A stretch of DNA of 64,000 bases from Pedobacter kyonggii. Lineage in GTDB: Bacteria; Bacteroidota; Bacteroidia; Sphingobacteriales; Sphingobacteriaceae. Positions 45,694 through 55,355 of this stretch are shown in pieces. The notes under the pieces were generated by a model. That model did no database searches. It had not been told where the DNA came from and saw only the letters and a program-made list of their open reading frames with translations. Both the position numbers and the translations under genes were made by a program. Each line of letters starts with the position of its first letter. Position 1 is the first letter of the stretch. The stretch lies in assembly GCF_004310665.1 (NCBI RefSeq), contig NZ_SIXF01000023.1:25238-89237 (forward strand), read 5' to 3'.

Positions 45694-46770
45694 ATGAAAA
45701 CAAAATCTTTTACTTTACCCTCAGTCGGCATATTGATGCTCGGATTTGTTTTATTTTTTGGCAGTTGCAGAAAAAACGATCTTCCGGATCCAGACAGCGC
45801 GGATCAGCTTTCGGTGAAGACAAAACTGAGCGCAATACCGCCAAACGAAACCCCACTGTCTATAACCAATGGCACCTTTTATATCGTGAACCGCAAAAGC
45901 GGAAAAACACTCGATGTGGGTGGTTTTCAGACTGCTGACGGCTCGAATGTTTCCCAATATGGCGGTACAGGCGGAACAAATCAAAAATGGAACCTGACAC
46001 TGCTTTCCGGTGGTTACTATTCAATTATTGGTGTGCATAGCTCCAAAGGACTTCAGGTAGACCAAGCGGGAACAGCTGATGGGGATAATGTGAATATATC
46101 TACCTATTCGGGCACTACAAACCAGCAATGGCAATTTACCTCATTGGGCAACGGGTATTACCGCATTATTAACCGAAACAGTGGTAAAGACCTTGAAGTT
46201 GCCAACCAGTCAATCGCTAATGGTGCCAATGTTGCGCAATGGACTTACAATGGCGGAGAAAACCAGCAATGGTCTTTGTTAACGGTCAATGCAGGCGGTC
46301 AACTGAATTGGGTGCTTAACAGTACAGGCGTACCTGCTGATGTACTTGCCCGAATTACCAGCGCTATGAATGATGCCTGTGCAAGATATAACGCTGGCGC
46401 CAATTGGCCTGCCCGCACACTTACCGTACAATATAACACAGGTGTGCCCACAGCCGATGGCAGTACAAACGGAAACATACGTTTTGGTGCAAATACCAGT
46501 TACCAGAATGTCCGTACGGCAATGCACGAAATTGCCCATACCTATGGCGTTGGCCTAAGCAGCGGATGGACTTCAAATACTAGTACGGGCGACTTCTTAG
46601 GCGCAAACACAGTTGCACTTGTTAAAATTTTTGATGGCACTAGTGGTGTAATACACATCGGAGGCGGACATTTTTGGCCTTACGGTTTAAACTATGACAA
46701 TGAATGGAGTGAAACAAATGCCTTTAGACATGTAAAATTAGTTTTTGCAATGCGATCGGACGGGATGTAG
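45694..46770 (+). CDS. Ricin-type lectin lipoprotein with HExxH metallopeptidase-like domain
   Basis: From the ATG at 45694 this is a 358-residue lipoprotein (signal LMLGFVLFFGSCRKND). A ricin B-type beta-trefoil is about 55-185, with the QxW marks NQKWNL, NQQWQF and NQQWSL, one per lobe. The C-terminal domain is about 190-358 and contains HEIAH (His278 and His282) inside RTAMHEIAHTYGVG. A further His is in IGGGHFWPYGLNY. The HExxH pair suggests a zinc peptidase, but the third ligand is not in the standard metzincin position. The inferred role is a surface-bound protease or glycan-directed enzyme. It is a single gene, preceded by AATAACCAAACG. Confidence 0.85.
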   Translation: MKTKSFTLPSVGILMLGFVLFFGSCRKNDLPDPDSADQLSVKTKLSAIPPNETPLSITNGTFYIVNRKSGKTLDVGGFQTADGSNVSQYGGTGGTNQKWNLTLLSGGYYSIIGVHSSKGLQVDQAGTADGDNVNISTYSGTTNQQWQFTSLGNGYYRIINRNSGKDLEVANQSIANGANVAQWTYNGGENQQWSLLTVNAGGQLNWVLNSTGVPADVLARITSAMNDACARYNAGANWPARTLTVQYNTGVPTADGSTNGNIRFGANTSYQNVRTAMHEIAHTYGVGLSSGWTSNTSTGDFLGANTVALVKIFDGTSGVIHIGGGHFWPYGLNYDNEWSETNAFRHVKLVFAMRSDGM

Positions 46771-46800
46771 AGAAGCAGATCTGTAGCTGCTATTGAATTA

Positions 46801-46919
46801 AAGAGGGGGTATCATAAAAGCGATTTCACCTCAGATGCTGTCATGTTGTCCAAAGGACTCCTATGTAGAGCTTGTCGAAACACCTTAAAGAGTATTTAAA
46901 CAGGTCCTTCGACAGGCTA
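46801..46919. repeat. Degenerate copy of the 152-bp inverted-repeat element
   Basis: About 119 bases align with 56800-56917 at roughly nine of ten positions, including TGCTGTCATGTTGTCCAAAG and the GAGCTTGTCGAAACACC block. The left end reads AAGAGGGGGTATCATAAA, two changes from the intact copy. The right terminal repeat is missing. Confidence 0.8.
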
Positions 46920-46943
46920 CCATTGAAAGATTCAAAAGAAGGT

Positions 46944-47044
46944 CGTCATTGCAAGGAGGAACGACGAAGCAATCTTAATGCGCACGCTAGTAGCGATCGT
47001 TGTAAGATTGCTTCGTCGGCTGAAAAAGCCTTCTCGCAATGACG
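46944..47044. repeat. Palindromic REP-like element
   Basis: The arms CGTCATTGC and GCAATGACG close a larger imperfect stem in which ACGACGAAGCAATCTT pairs with AAGATTGCTTCGTCG. The spacer is about 25 bases and contains CGCTAGTAGCGAT. A related, more degenerate sequence lies at 63631. It sits in the gap between the convergent ricin-lipoprotein and HTCS genes, a usual position for REP sequences. Confidence 0.75.
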
Positions 47045-47201
47045 ATTCCTCGCAGCTTACAATAGGATAAAGACCCCTTATGTCATTCATATTGATTTTT
47101 ATAAAATAAATTACCCCTCACTGTGACAAAAATGTTAGATTCGTTAATACAACTTGGTTCACATCAACTCGGATGATAAAAAAGATTTGTTCTGTTTTAA
47201 T

Positions 47202-50200
47202 TTAATGCTCCTTATCTTTATTGGCCTTCCTTTTTTCGGCCATATATTCGGAGGGCGCTATGTTATATTTTGCTTTAAATGACTTAGCAAAATAATTAGG
47301 AGCGCTAAAACCTACCATATAACATATCTCTGAAACTGTTTTATCACTTTTCTCTAATAATACTGCGGCTCTCTCCAGCTTAACAGACCGGATAAAATCA
47401 ACAGGTGTTTTACCCATTACCTGCAAACACTTTCTATATAAAGATACTCTACTCATCCTCAGATGCTTACTTAAATCCTCAACAGACAATTCAGGCTTAT
47501 CAAGATTTGCATCAATATAAGGCAATACTTCGTTAAGGAATTTAACATCGGTAGATTCGATTTCTATTTCCGGGGCCTGAATACTGATCTGTCTGGAATA
47601 AGTATTCTTAAATGTTTGATGAAGCGTGAGCAGATTCTTTATTTTTGAATGTAAGATTTCAAAATTAAAAGGCTTAGTCATGTAATCATTCGCTCCTGTT
47701 TCCAACCCTTTAAGCTGTTCTTCCTCAGCAGTTAAAGCTGTTAACAATATGATTGGGATATGTTTGGTCCGGTCATCCCCTTTCAGTTTTTTACATAATT
47801 CAGTCCCATTCATTTCAGGCATATTTATATCTGAAACAATAAGATGCGGATGCAAAGCAAGGGCCTTTTGCCAGCCTTCCTTACCATTCGAAGCCTCTAC
47901 TATCTTATAAAAAGACCTTAAATTATCTTTAAGATAAAACCTAAAATCTTCATTATCTTCAATTAACAAAACAAGAGGCACATCTGTTGTGCGGGTATCT
48001 ATCTCAGAATACTCACTTTCATCCTTTCTTTCATTGGAACATAATTGTTTTTCAGTGGTAACAAAGCTATCATAAGCATGTTCATTACTTTTTGTAAGTG
48101 ATATGCTTATAATGGTATCATTTGATTCTGTATATGGCAATTCAGCATTTTCAAGATCCTTTTGCTCCTGCGCCGAAATTGAACTGGCAGCGAGGTTTAA
48201 GCGTACGGTAAAACAAGTTGCTAAACCTGGTTCACTTTCTACCAATATTTCACCTCCGTGCATTTTCACAAACTCTTTGGTGATGGACAAGCCAATTCCC
48301 GATCCCTGGTTAAGGATGGATGAGGATGTTTCATTTTGAAAAAAACGATCGAAGATCATTTCCTGCCTATCTTTTGGGATCCCGATTCCTGAATCTTTCA
48401 CTTTTATCTCCAATGAAACCCAGCCATCTTCTCCCTGATGCGGCAGCTTTTGTAATTCAACACTTATGGTTCCTGCCGATGGTGTAAATTTAAATGCGTT
48501 TGAAAGTAAATTGAACAATATCCGCTCAATCTTATCGTGATCAAACGATACATATAGATTTTCAATAGCACTTTTAAAAGCAAATTTTATCTGCTTGCGT
48601 TCTGCCAGATCATAAAAAGAGTCTGTTGCATCTTTAATAAAGGATACAATTTCGCCATCGCTCTTATGTAATTGCAATTCCTGCTCCTCCATTTTACGGA
48701 AATCGAGCAGCTGGTTTACCAGGTTTAACAAACGCTTTCCATTCCTTTTAATCATGGCCAACTGACCGTAACGTCCAGTCTCTTTGGTCTCCGTTAAAAG
48801 TTTATCCACAGGAGCGAGAATCAATGAGATAGGCGTCCTGAATTCATGGCTCAGATTTGTTAAAAATTTAATTTTCAATAAATCCAGCTCACGCAATCTT
48901 TCAGCTTCTTTACGATCTTGTTGCCTTAATTGCACCGCTTGAATTCTTTCCTGTTCCTGTAATTGCCTGGCCTGGATCCTTTCCTGCTCTGAGGCAAATT
49001 CCTTCCTTAACTTTTTGATCCCTCTGTTCCGAATAAACAGGAGTGAAAAGCCAATAGCTAAAACATACAGTATATATGCCCATGTGGTGCGCCAGAAAGG
49101 AGGCAAAATGGTAATTTTCAAGTGCGACTCTGCCAGTGGTATAGGATCGTTTCCGTTAAAAGCTTTTACATGAAAGGTGTAATTTCCGGGATCAAGATTT
49201 GTAAAAGTGGCCTTACGCATTTCTGCAGGAACTGTAAGCCAATGCTTATCAAATCCTTCTAAATTGTATTTGTAAGTTATTTTGCTGTGATTAATATAAT
49301 TGAGCAATGCAAATTCGAGTGAAAAAATGTTTTCTTTATAAGTAAAGGTTAAATTTTCAAGCGCTGTTATTGTTTTTGGCAAAATAATATGGCCGTTAAT
49401 GCTTTCTCCAACCTGTATGTTATGGTTAAACATTTCTAAGCCCGTTATTACCAGCGTAGAGGGATACCGCCCCTTAGTGATTTGCCCCCCTCTGAAAATA
49501 TTGAAGCCATTTGCCCCTCCGAAAATCAATTCACCGGCTTTTGTTTTGTACGCAGCATTCATATTAAATGTGGGCCCTTGCAATCCGTCGGCCTCATTGT
49601 ATTTGCTGTATATAAATCTATAATTTCCTCCTTCAGCAACTACTGTAATCTTGTAAAGGCCTTTTTGCGAACTATACCAAATATGATGATTTTCATCTTC
49701 AAGCAAATCCAAAACAGCACTTTCGGGCAGCCCGACTTCCTCGCTTAAATTATTAAAGGTTTTTGTTGCAGGATTATATATACTTATACCCTCACGGGTA
49801 CCTATCCAAATCCACCCTCTACCATCTTCGATAATGGAATGTACATTACCAGATACCAGGCTGTTCGGATCCTTACTGTTATTAATTAAATGGGTAAACT
49901 TAAAGGTTTTAGTATCCAGCATACTAACTCCACGGGTAGTACCAATCCAGATTCTTTTAAGTTTATCTTCATATAAACAATTAATGATATTAGAATTTAG
50001 TGTGTTTTTAACTGTCGAATTAAAGTGCCTGAAGGTTTTGGTATTTCGGTCAAACAGGTCCAATCCATTACTTAAAGTACCAACCCAGAGCCTGTTGGAT
50101 GAATCTTCTAACAGGGCATAAATGCGATTATCTGAAAGGCTGGAAGGATCTGTAGTATGTTTATAATGGGTAAATTTAGTCCCGTCAAAAGAATTAAGCC

Positions 50201-51509
50201 CGCCTAAATAGGTTCCAATCCACAAAATGCCCGAATGATCGATGTAAAGGCTCACAACAATATCGCTACTTAAAGAATTATTGTTGGCAGGATTATTACG
50301 ATATGCTGTAATTTCACCTGTGCTTCTGTTTAAATACAGCAAACCAGTACCGTTTGTTCCAATCCACAAATTCCCCTTACTGTCTTCCGCAAATGAATTA
50401 ACGTCTTTATATATCGCGTTTTTCCCTGTTAAATACTCATTTCGCGGAAACTTAAAGATGCTTTTATGATAGTAACAGATCCCTTTTTTAAAGGTGCCAA
50501 TCCAGATTATCCCGTTATTGTCTTTGTATAAGTCAACAATGCTGTTCTGCTTTAATCCCCTGGGGTCATCTTCTTTACTTAAAATATAACTTATTTTGTA
50601 GGTTAGCTTATTTAAGATATTAATTCCACCATGATCGGTCCCGATCCAGATATTTCCATCATCGCCCTCTATAATGGAACTTACATTATTAGAACTGAGG
50701 CCTGAATGATCTGGCTTCTTTCCAAAATAACGGAAAGTGTTACTTTTTTCATTAAGATAATACAAGCCGAAAGGGTTACTCATATTATAAATAAAAATAT
50801 TGCCTCCAGAATCGTTGCTGAGGTGGAAATCGCTTAGCTGATCTCCAAAACGTTTGTTTATTGCAAAATATCTATTTGTTACCCGCTGTTCTTTTAGGTT
50901 AACCTTATCAAGAACACCATTGGTATAAATAACCCACAAATTACCTTTTTGGTCATCCAAAAAATAGCTTATTTCGTTAGCATACAAGGAGTTTACTATT
51001 CCATTTTTATGAGTATACCTTGTGGTTGTATTACTTTTCGCATCATAACAAAAAATGCCTTGATTTTCAAGGTGGAAATAGTACTTTCCCTTATTATTGG
51101 TTTGTATATCTTTAAGGTATCCGCCCGGAATTTTATATTTTTTAAGGTGCTTATCCTGAAATGGCTCAAATTTCTCTGTCAAAGGATTATAAATACTGAA
51201 ACCGCTTCCAGATTTAATCCATAACTGTTTCTCCGGCCCTTCAAATATTTTGAGCACATAATCATCGGGGATACTGGTACTATCCTTTATATTATGTTTA
51301 AATACCCTGAATTCATGCCCATCGTAGCGGTTGAGGCCGGCTTGGGTTCCAAACCACATAAATCCTTTATGATCTTTATATATGGCTTTTACCTGATTAT
51401 CCGATAAACCGTTAGCAATATCCAGATGAGAAAATTGGTACAAACCTTCTTGAGCAAAAAGAGAATTACACAGTAGGAATGTGCTGACTAAAATTAAAAC
51501 CCGAAACAT
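47202..51509 (-). CDS. Hybrid two-component system regulator (SusR/HTCS type)
   Basis: A 1435-residue single-chain sensor and transcription factor. After a signal peptide (1-19) come two seven-bladed Reg_prop propellers (about 25-720, repeats such as GLSDNQVKAIYKDHKGFMWFG and IWIGT). Then a Y_Y_Y domain (about 735-800), one membrane span (about 806-826, WAYILYVLAIGFSLLFI), HisKA with His near 884 (FLTNLSHEFRTPISLILAP), and HATPase_c (about 985-1105). A receiver follows (about 1175-1290, phospho-acceptor in VSDINMPEMNG), then a C-terminal AraC helix-turn-helix (about 1325-1430). It senses a glycan fragment in the periplasm and should control the GH127/GH43/GH5 genes upstream. Confidence 0.95.
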   Translation of the reverse strand: MFRVLILVSTFLLCNSLFAQEGLYQFSHLDIANGLSDNQVKAIYKDHKGFMWFGTQAGLNRYDGHEFRVFKHNIKDSTSIPDDYVLKIFEGPEKQLWIKSGSGFSIYNPLTEKFEPFQDKHLKKYKIPGGYLKDIQTNNKGKYYFHLENQGIFCYDAKSNTTTRYTHKNGIVNSLYANEISYFLDDQKGNLWVIYTNGVLDKVNLKEQRVTNRYFAINKRFGDQLSDFHLSNDSGGNIFIYNMSNPFGLYYLNEKSNTFRYFGKKPDHSGLSSNNVSSIIEGDDGNIWIGTDHGGINILNKLTYKISYILSKEDDPRGLKQNSIVDLYKDNNGIIWIGTFKKGICYYHKSIFKFPRNEYLTGKNAIYKDVNSFAEDSKGNLWIGTNGTGLLYLNRSTGEITAYRNNPANNNSLSSDIVVSLYIDHSGILWIGTYLGGLNSFDGTKFTHYKHTTDPSSLSDNRIYALLEDSSNRLWVGTLSNGLDLFDRNTKTFRHFNSTVKNTLNSNIINCLYEDKLKRIWIGTTRGVSMLDTKTFKFTHLINNSKDPNSLVSGNVHSIIEDGRGWIWIGTREGISIYNPATKTFNNLSEEVGLPESAVLDLLEDENHHIWYSSQKGLYKITVVAEGGNYRFIYSKYNEADGLQGPTFNMNAAYKTKAGELIFGGANGFNIFRGGQITKGRYPSTLVITGLEMFNHNIQVGESINGHIILPKTITALENLTFTYKENIFSLEFALLNYINHSKITYKYNLEGFDKHWLTVPAEMRKATFTNLDPGNYTFHVKAFNGNDPIPLAESHLKITILPPFWRTTWAYILYVLAIGFSLLFIRNRGIKKLRKEFASEQERIQARQLQEQERIQAVQLRQQDRKEAERLRELDLLKIKFLTNLSHEFRTPISLILAPVDKLLTETKETGRYGQLAMIKRNGKRLLNLVNQLLDFRKMEEQELQLHKSDGEIVSFIKDATDSFYDLAERKQIKFAFKSAIENLYVSFDHDKIERILFNLLSNAFKFTPSAGTISVELQKLPHQGEDGWVSLEIKVKDSGIGIPKDRQEMIFDRFFQNETSSSILNQGSGIGLSITKEFVKMHGGEILVESEPGLATCFTVRLNLAASSISAQEQKDLENAELPYTESNDTIISISLTKSNEHAYDSFVTTEKQLCSNERKDESEYSEIDTRTTDVPLVLLIEDNEDFRFYLKDNLRSFYKIVEASNGKEGWQKALALHPHLIVSDINMPEMNGTELCKKLKGDDRTKHIPIILLTALTAEEEQLKGLETGANDYMTKPFNFEILHSKIKNLLTLHQTFKNTYSRQISIQAPEIEIESTDVKFLNEVLPYIDANLDKPELSVEDLSKHLRMSRVSLYRKCLQVMGKTPVDFIRSVKLERAAVLLEKSDKTVSEICYMVGFSAPNYFAKSFKAKYNIAPSEYMAEKRKANKDKEH

Positions 51510-51699
51510 ATATTTTTCTACTCAATACAGAAGCATCATCACCTGCAAATAATTAATCTAAAAACAAAATTTGGTTACAAAACGGCTGTTTAATATTGAC
51601 ATAACCAAGCTACGCTTATATTTTGATATTTTTTAATAAACACGAAAATTGTAGGTAATGAAATGCACAAAGGCACCTAAATCACTAACAATTAATGGT

Positions 51700-53604
51700 C
51701 TAATATTCCCTGATCGATGCGTAAACACCATAGGGTGTATGGCTTATGCCATAAAAAGGACGTAAGGTATAAATATGCTTACCATCCTTCAATTGGAAAG
51801 ATGCAGAATCAATTATGGATAGGTTTGTTAATAATTGCTCAGGCTTGCCCCTCAATGCGAGTTCGGTATCAGTATCGAAAGCCAACAATGTAGGCCCATA
51901 AAAAAAAGCAACTTTGTTCATGTCATCCTGCATGCGCTCAATTCTAAAGCGATAGTCGAATACCAATTTAATCTGATCCTTGTTTCTCCATACCCTATCC
52001 AGTCGCACAAAAGAATTGGGAGCAGCTGTTTTGGGTTGCAAGCGCCCATTCAAGTAGATCTTTAGTCCGTTTGCCCATGAGGGAACAAATAAGTTAACGG
52101 TTAACCGGATATCTTTTTCAGCTGAAAAAGAAAATAAAACCTCATTGTCCTTTGGAAAGTTACCGCTTTGGTTGAGGCTAAGCCTTTTTTCATTCCAATT
52201 GAGCTGAGAAGGGATATATTGATTGATCCAAAGGCTTGATGAATCCCTGAAATAAATATTAGCATTGAGACTTGCAAATGCTTCTATTGCCGTTCCATTA
52301 CAGCAACGAAAATCATTATCCTTTAAAAAAGCCTTTGTTCTTGGTGAACCAAGGGGAAGGTGATAAACACAAGTTCCATTCTGGTCGTTCTGGGTAGGCA
52401 GTACTGCATTATAGAAAGCATTCATATAGGCATCGGCATACTTTGGTTTTCCTATCCACGTGAACAGCTCCGCGGTAAGCTTTTGGGTATTATGGGTGAC
52501 GCATGATTCAGCAATCTCTTTCGTCATCGTGTTGCTCAAGTGCCCTGGCAGCCCCCAGTGCTCTGCAGAGAGCGAAGTTGGTGTAGTTACATTTGGGCGA
52601 GGACCACTACTTGATCCATTGACATAAGTATGGTCATGCTCAAGAATGTTCCAAAAATTCACGACCGCATCATGGCATGCCCGCTCACCGGTGAGCATAT
52701 ACCGTTGAGCAAAGCCATTAACCAAAACCAAATGGGTATTGGCATGCAGGTCGCTAAGAATCTCATGATTTTGGGAAAGCGGCTGCAGAAACCAATCTCT
52801 GTCAAATAGCTTTGCAAGCTCAAAATGCATTGGATTCTTTGTAATCTTATATAACTTGTACAATATCTCGTTCATTGCCCCAGGTTCATTTTCGGGGTTT
52901 GCCGCTACGGTATAAAGCATTCTTTCAATGGTTTGATTATCAAGCTTTGACATCCTTAATTTTACGTATCCTGCCATACCATTAACGATCTCCAGTGCCT
53001 TTTGGTTCCCAGTGTGCGTGTAAACATCTAAAAGTCCCTGCATCACCTTATGATAAGTATAATAAGGAGCCCAGACTCCAGAAAATTTTGTCTCCAGTTT
53101 CTCAAAATCAGATTCGGGAAATGCGCTGAGATATCCCCTGCCGAGGGCTTGCTGGCATTTGGCAAGCTCAGTGACCATATATTCGAGCCTTTTGGAGAGA
53201 ACGGGCTCATGATACCGTTCAATCAACATCGAGACAGCCGAAAGGTAGTGACCAACAAAATGACCACGTAAGCCGACATTGGGACTTTCCCAACCCTCCA
53301 ATGCCTTTGCCGTAGATGGAAGTCTGGCATTTACCCTAAAATTATGAAGCAATCGATCGGCATCCAAAGAACTGATATAAGTTGTATTTAAGGCCTCCCT
53401 TTCAAGGATCCAAGATGCATTTAATTTTACGTCCTTTGCCTGGAAAGCGGTGAGCTTAGCCCTACTTTGGGCATTCCCAAACATGCAGTTTACCAAAAGC
53501 AAAAACAGGATGGTTAAAATTTTACCACTTAAATAGCTGTAGCCAGGAAAATTACGCCTACACAAATTATCCTTAAGCAGATAACCTAAAGTTCTGCCAG
53601 CCAT
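51700..53604 (-). CDS. GH127-like beta-L-arabinofuranosidase domain protein
   Basis: An exported glycoside hydrolase of the DUF1680/GH127 clan. The ATG at 53604 (634 residues) is preceded by AACCAAATATTAGGAGAAACG, which includes a GGAG. The ATG at 53628 would add eight residues. GH127 marks are GHFVGHYLSAVSMLIE, HLVLVNGFAQRY and EHWGLPG. Counting from 53628, the E-x-C motif is AESC (Glu374, Cys376) and the Cys pair is RCCNG (Cys442, Cys443). This matches the Cys3-Glu zinc site in which one Cys is the nucleophile in characterised members. It acts on terminal beta-L-arabinofuranose in plant glycans and is the first enzyme after the HTCS. Confidence 0.88.
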   Translation of the reverse strand: MAGRTLGYLLKDNLCRRNFPGYSYLSGKILTILFLLLVNCMFGNAQSRAKLTAFQAKDVKLNASWILEREALNTTYISSLDADRLLHNFRVNARLPSTAKALEGWESPNVGLRGHFVGHYLSAVSMLIERYHEPVLSKRLEYMVTELAKCQQALGRGYLSAFPESDFEKLETKFSGVWAPYYTYHKVMQGLLDVYTHTGNQKALEIVNGMAGYVKLRMSKLDNQTIERMLYTVAANPENEPGAMNEILYKLYKITKNPMHFELAKLFDRDWFLQPLSQNHEILSDLHANTHLVLVNGFAQRYMLTGERACHDAVVNFWNILEHDHTYVNGSSSGPRPNVTTPTSLSAEHWGLPGHLSNTMTKEIAESCVTHNTQKLTAELFTWIGKPKYADAYMNAFYNAVLPTQNDQNGTCVYHLPLGSPRTKAFLKDNDFRCCNGTAIEAFASLNANIYFRDSSSLWINQYIPSQLNWNEKRLSLNQSGNFPKDNEVLFSFSAEKDIRLTVNLFVPSWANGLKIYLNGRLQPKTAAPNSFVRLDRVWRNKDQIKLVFDYRFRIERMQDDMNKVAFFYGPTLLAFDTDTELALRGKPEQLLTNLSIIDSASFQLKDGKHIYTLRPFYGISHTPYGVYASIREY

Positions 53605-53750
53605 CGTTTCTCCTAATATTTGGTTCATAAAAATTATTCGTATTCTATATTACAATTTTATGCATTAAGCAGCTAGTGCTATAAAAATATCTGCCATGTC
53701 TTTTCTGTTCGTTAAATTGCTTTCTGCCTTAAATAAACCTGCAACCAGAA

Positions 53751-55283
53751 TTAACGAATGAATTTCCATTCATCAAACAAAAAACCCGCTCCATTAAACA
53801 CGAAATAGATATTCTCTACTCCTTTATCCATTTTCAGGTTTATTTTCTTTGATAGCGTGGTCCATTCCTTCTCATCACATGTAAGGGAAACAAGAGGAGT
53901 ACCTTTAAGATTATTTACATAAACATCAATTCTACCTTTCCCTTTCACCCTGGCTTCGAATTTGGCAGGGATCTGTTTACTAAAGTCGGCTCCCCTCACC
54001 ATGATACATTGTTGATCTGCTTTTCCTTTGGCAACCATATTGCCCGGATTACCAGCAGCTTCGAACTGGACCTGCCCCGAAGTGCCTGCAGTGGTTTCTG
54101 CCTGCTGAAGAACGAATGGATTTAATGGGTTAAGTTGTGTCGTACCTTTAAAGGTTGCTTTGCCCATGGGGATATTCACATTCTTTTCATCCACCTGCAT
54201 TTCTTCGATACCCACATTACGAAAACCACCTTTGGTGCCAAAATAATCCTGTAAATACATGGCATGGTAAGTAATATAATATTTCTCTTTAAACTTGAAC
54301 AGGTGAGTGTGGTTGTTTGTCCAAGGGCCCACATTAACCTCGCCAGTGTTTTTAAAGTAATTGTCGCGATATTTCCAGCTATCCGGAGTTAAGGGCGTTT
54401 TACTCGTCATATAAGACATGTTGCATTTGGTTGGTTTGTCAATATTGCTATAAGGCCATTCTGTGCGTTCTTCCCAATTTGTATTATAGGTATAAACCCA
54501 GGTTCCGTTTATGAAATTAAGGTCGCTGGCCTCAAAAAAATAAGGAGCGGGTATTTTAGCAACATCGCTGGCCAAACTGATCATATCTTTTCCCAATTTG
54601 ACGATTCTGGCATTATCTGGCATATATTTCGTTTTAGGCGATCCGCCTCCAAAAGTAAGCCAGCCAGTACCCTGGTCATCAATCACAACCCCGGGATCGA
54701 ATGGGGCATCAACATCCACACCGGGAACCGAACGGTCGATTATGTTCTTTCCCAGTGGGTCTTTCCAGGGACCAACCGGAGAGGTGGAAGTAAGCATGGC
54801 TGTGCCAATACCACTATTGGAGTAATACAGATAGAAGTGCGTTTTACCATCTGCTTCCTTTCTGGATGTAATGGAAGGGGCCCAGGAATTCTGGCTCCAT
54901 GGTGCCAGCTCGGCAGTATTGATAAGACCATGATAGGTCCAGTTAACCATATCATCGGAAGACATCATCACCAGCGTACGGATATGCTCGTATGAATTTT
55001 TCCCATCTTTTCCAACACGCTCATACTGTTGATGATCATTTGTGCCATACACATAAATTCTTCCATTGTATTCTACAGCTGTTGGATCGGCCGTAAACAT
55101 AAAATCTAATAAAGGATTGGCATTATTGGAGATAAGTTTCGGTGAAACATTTGCGAATTTTTCTGCCAGATTTTCTTTAACCATTTTCGGTTTACCTGCA
55201 TTGGTCTGAGCCTCTGCGAATTCTATGCCTCCCAGAAAAGCCATAACAACGGCTGTACTTAACAATACTTTTTTTCTAAACAT
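53751..55283 (-). CDS. GH43 glycoside hydrolase with C-terminal CBM6
   Basis: A 510-residue exported enzyme (signal peptide about 1-25) with a five-bladed propeller of GH43 at about 55-365. Catalytic candidates are the Asp of FTADPTAVEYNG, the pKa-setting Asp of APFDPGVVIDDQ and the general acid Glu of PYFFEASDL. The C-terminal CBM6-like beta-sandwich is about 380-510 (QAETTAGTSGQVQFEAAG, ending FLFDEWKFIR). GH43 covers beta-xylosidases and alpha-L-arabinofuranosidases/arabinanases, and I cannot choose among them. It is paired with another GH43-CBM6 gene 72 bases upstream in the same direction. Confidence 0.92.
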   Translation of the reverse strand: MFRKKVLLSTAVVMAFLGGIEFAEAQTNAGKPKMVKENLAEKFANVSPKLISNNANPLLDFMFTADPTAVEYNGRIYVYGTNDHQQYERVGKDGKNSYEHIRTLVMMSSDDMVNWTYHGLINTAELAPWSQNSWAPSITSRKEADGKTHFYLYYSNSGIGTAMLTSTSPVGPWKDPLGKNIIDRSVPGVDVDAPFDPGVVIDDQGTGWLTFGGGSPKTKYMPDNARIVKLGKDMISLASDVAKIPAPYFFEASDLNFINGTWVYTYNTNWEERTEWPYSNIDKPTKCNMSYMTSKTPLTPDSWKYRDNYFKNTGEVNVGPWTNNHTHLFKFKEKYYITYHAMYLQDYFGTKGGFRNVGIEEMQVDEKNVNIPMGKATFKGTTQLNPLNPFVLQQAETTAGTSGQVQFEAAGNPGNMVAKGKADQQCIMVRGADFSKQIPAKFEARVKGKGRIDVYVNNLKGTPLVSLTCDEKEWTTLSKKINLKMDKGVENIYFVFNGAGFLFDEWKFIR

Positions 55284-55355
55284 ATTTTTATTTTATCTAA
55301 CGAATACCCGTTAAGGGTTAATTTTTAATTGATTAATTATTCTTTAAGGAAGATT

